A stretch of DNA of 64,000 nt from Pseudosulfitobacter pseudonitzschiae (lineage in GTDB: Bacteria > Pseudomonadota > Alphaproteobacteria > Rhodobacterales > Rhodobacteraceae). The DNA lies in NCBI RefSeq assembly GCF_002222635.1, contig NZ_CP022415.1:2542001-2606000 (forward strand), read 5' to 3'. The notes below the pieces were generated by a model. That model made no database searches, was not told the origin of the DNA, and saw only the letters and a program-made list of their open reading frames with translations. Numbering within the stretch: position 1 is the first letter of the stretch; every line of letters begins with the position of its first letter. The translations under genes and the position numbers were made by a program. Positions 62,276 through 64,000 of the stretch are shown here, one piece after another.

Positions 62276-62892
62276 CACTGCGCGGTATCTCCAGCGCCTG
62301 CGCACCGCACGGGCTGATGGTGATGGGAGCCAGCGGGGGGCGTGTGCTGGTGGGCTGCGATGTTGGCTTTTGGGATGTGTTCACGGCCAGCGCCGAATAC
62401 AGCGATGGTGCGCCCGATCCGGTTGACCGCTGGTCCAAACGCATCATCGAAAGCATCGCCAGCCCCTTGGGGGCCGCCACTGCGTATCCTTCGGACGGGC
62501 CGCCCTATGCGCCATTTATTGCTTGGGCGATGGACACGGGTCGATTTTTTCAAAGCCCTGTGGGCATGATGGTACACGATGTCGCGGGCTTGATGATCTC
62601 GATCCGGGGGGCTTTGATCTTTGACCACATCCCAGATTTCCCGCCTACCCCCGCGACCAGCCCTTGTGACAGCTGCACCACGAAACCTTGCATTACAGCC
62701 TGTCCGGTGGGGGCATTGTCTGCGCAACCGCCCTATGACGTTCCAGCCTGCAAGGGGTATTTGAACACTACAGCAGGCCAGAACTGTATGACCAAAGGCT
62801 GCAAGGTACGTCGTGCCTGCCCTGTCAGCCAACGCTTTGACCGACCCTATGCCCAATCCCATTTCCATATGAAAGCATTTCACCCGACATGA
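62272..62892 (+). CDS. ferredoxin-like 4Fe-4S protein
   Basis: 206 residues from a GTG overlapping the previous stop. The first 120 residues lack a known fold. The C-terminal part has CDSCTTKPCITACPVGAL (cluster-type Cys x-x-C-x3-C-P), then CKGYLNTTAGQNCMTKGCK and VRRACPVSQ, resembling the double-cluster end of QueG-like reductases. The true reaction is unknown. It may supply electrons to the adjacent hydroxylase, which is inference from proximity. Stop overlaps the SixA gene (ATGA). Confidence 0.82.
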   Translation: MTLRGISSACAPHGLMVMGASGGRVLVGCDVGFWDVFTASAEYSDGAPDPVDRWSKRIIESIASPLGAATAYPSDGPPYAPFIAWAMDTGRFFQSPVGMMVHDVAGLMISIRGALIFDHIPDFPPTPATSPCDSCTTKPCITACPVGALSAQPPYDVPACKGYLNTTAGQNCMTKGCKVRRACPVSQRFDRPYAQSHFHMKAFHPT

Positions 62893-63380
62893 CCTGCACC
62901 CTGATCCTGATGCGCCATGCCAAATCCGACTGGAACCACGAAGATCTGAGCGATCACGACCGACCCCTGAACCCACGCGGGCGCGACGGGTCCACCGCGA
63001 TGGGCAACTGGCTGCGGGCGCGGGGACATGTGCCGGATGCGGCGCTGGTATCCTCAGCTGCGCGCACGACTGAAACCTTTCAAAGGCTTGGTTTTGACGT
63101 GCCGGTGCAATTTACCACCGATCTTTACCTCAAAAGCAGTGATGTGATGATTGGCGTTCTGCGCAAGGCCACCGCGCCCACGGTTTTGCTGGTGGGCCAC
63201 AACCCCGGCATCGGTGATATGGCGTGGCGGCTTTGTGCCACCCAGCCTGCGCATCCGCGCTATGCCGATTACCCCACCTGCGCGACTCTGGTGGTGCGGT
63301 TCAATGTGGACAGCTGGACAAAAGTCGGCGGGCACTCGGGGCAGCCGTTGGATTTTGCTGTTCCCGGCGATGTGATGTAG
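62889..63380 (+). CDS. SixA-type histidine phosphatase
   Basis: 163 residues of the histidine phosphatase superfamily. LILMRHAKSDW starts it with the catalytic RH motif, GRDGSTAMG and the second His in LLVGHNPGIGD follow. Length and lack of other domains match SixA phosphohistidine phosphatases, but other small RHG phosphatases are close. Last gene of the rightward overlapping run. Confidence 0.85.
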   Translation: MTCTLILMRHAKSDWNHEDLSDHDRPLNPRGRDGSTAMGNWLRARGHVPDAALVSSAARTTETFQRLGFDVPVQFTTDLYLKSSDVMIGVLRKATAPTVLLVGHNPGIGDMAWRLCATQPAHPRYADYPTCATLVVRFNVDSWTKVGGHSGQPLDFAVPGDVM

Positions 63381-63401
63381 GCGGCACCCGTAGGGTGCCG
63401 C
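63381..63401. terminator. bidirectional terminator hairpin
   Basis: GCGGCACCC-GTA-GGGTGCCGC, a perfect 9-bp stem directly after the sixA-like stop and eleven bases from the convergent ABC ATPase stop. The T-run is poor, but position between convergent genes supports termination. Confidence 0.7.
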
Positions 63402-63411
63402 CACAGCCGTC

Positions 63412-64000
63412 TTAGTGACCTAGGATTTGGCTAAGGAACAACTGGGTCCGTGGCGATTGCGGGTTGTTGAAGAACTCTTCGGGTTCGTTCTGTTCCACGA
63501 TCTGGCCTTGGTCCATAAAGATCACGCGGTTCGCCACCTGACGGGCAAAGCCCATCTCGTGTGTGACGCACAGCATGGTCATGCCTTCTTCGGCAAGCTC
63601 GATCATGGTGTCCAGCACCTCTTTGATCATCTCGGGGTCCAGCGCCGATGTGGGTTCATCAAACAGCATGATGCGCGGACGCATACACAGGCTGCGGGCG
63701 ATGGCCACACGTTGTTGCTGGCCGCCCGACAACTGGCCGGGGTATTTGTCGGCCTGATCGGGGATCTTCACCTTTTCCAGGAAATGCATCGCCGTTTCTT
63801 CGGCGTCTTTCTTGGGCGTCTTGCGCACCCAGATCGGGGCCAGCGTACAGTTTTCCAGAATGGTCAGATGCGGGAACAGGTTGAAATGCTGAAAGCACAT
63901 GCCAACTTCCGACCGGATCTTGTCGATGTTCTTGATATCCGAGGACAGCAGTGTGCCATCCACTTCAATCGACCCTTTCTGATGCTCTTCCAGCGCGTTG
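63412..64000 (-). CDS. amino acid ABC transporter ATP-binding protein (start beyond the window)
   Basis: The last 195 codons are present; the N terminus, including Walker A, lies past 64000. [15 protein letters not shown] is the Q loop, [15 protein letters not shown] the signature, [15 protein letters not shown] Walker B, and [17 protein letters not shown] the switch His. This form (GlnQ/BztD/AapP type) powers polar amino acid uptake. The frame stays open to the edge. In Rhodobacterales the closest role is bztD (glutamate/glutamine/aspartate), which is inference. Confidence 0.93.
   Translation of the reverse strand, partial: NALEEHQKGSIEVDGTLLSSDIKNIDKIRSEVGMCFQHFNLFPHLTILENCTLAPIWVRKTPKKDAEETAMHFLEKVKIPDQADKYPGQLSGGQQQRVAIARSLCMRPRIMLFDEPTSALDPEMIKEVLDTMIELAEEGMTMLCVTHEMGFARQVANRVIFMDQGQIVEQNEPEEFFNNPQSPRTQLFLSQILGH

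Noticed and set aside
1-64000. CRISPR arrays
   Set aside because: No regularly spaced direct repeats with spacers and no cas genes were seen.

Overview
This 64 kb window looks like chromosomal DNA of an alphaproteobacterium of the Rhodobacteraceae, probably the marine Roseobacter group. It is GC-rich. It has the alphaproteobacterial dnaG-rpoD pair, a RibBA whose cyclohydrolase half is degenerate, a heterotetrameric sarcosine oxidase operon (soxBDAG), KpsS/Wza/KpsC capsule genes, Tad-type pseudopilins, an rpmH-rnpA-yidD-ttcA-yidC block, and GANTC and CtrA-like DNA motifs. This placement comes from gene content only; no species is claimed.

Layout. 1-4.8 kb: end of a DMT-type exporter, quinone oxidoreductase, ribBA-ribH-nusB, and a secreted serine hydrolase with a strong terminator. 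4.9-15.1 kb: a catabolic divergon. Leftward are a GntR/FCD regulator, an acetylpolyamine-type deacetylase and a class III aminotransferase. Rightward are a class II aldolase-like protein, a complete oligopeptide-type ABC transporter and a 2-hydroxyacid dehydrogenase. Palindromic operator candidates lie in the shared promoter region. 15-21.9 kb: ribE and ribD-nrdR flank a capsule export/lipid-linker group (kpsS, wza-like, kpsC). 22-29.2 kb: YjbQ, two paralogous secreted proteins, an SDR, a DCC-family protein, rpoD, dnaG and a small secreted protein. 29.2-36 kb: soxG, soxA, soxD, soxB and glutamate dehydrogenase. 36.3-38.9 kb: three TadG/TadE-like genes. 38.9-41.9 kb: a membrane protein, a beta-hydroxyacid dehydrogenase, and a MarR regulator overlapping a single-domain response regulator, followed by a CtrA-like site and a 68-residue protein.

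About 42-49.8 kb is an accessory, partly decayed segment ending at tRNA-Arg(ACG). It carries an FkbM-like methyltransferase, a MerR regulator facing an MFS pump plus a DUF2938 membrane protein across a textbook 19-bp-spacer MerR promoter, an NTF2-like protein, a small membrane protein, remnants of IS6 and IS5 transposases, a BNR-repeat fragment, a MITE-like inverted-repeat element, and a frameshifted tyrosine integrase next to the tRNA. This pattern fits an eroded genomic island.

49.9-64 kb is core again: histidine kinase, mercuric-reductase-like flavoprotein and TVP38 protein (leftward); then rpmH, rnpA, yidD, ttcA, an EAL phosphodiesterase, yidC, MOSC protein, yihA, argB, a fatty-acid-hydroxylase-family protein, a ferredoxin-like protein and a SixA phosphatase (rightward), many overlapping by 1-4 bases; and finally the start-truncated ATPase of a polar amino acid ABC transporter.

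The features I find most worth checking are the six GANTC sites packed before rpoD, the MerR promoter, the GntR-controlled acyl-amine catabolic cluster, the CtrA-like site before a small unknown gene, and the degenerate RibA domain.
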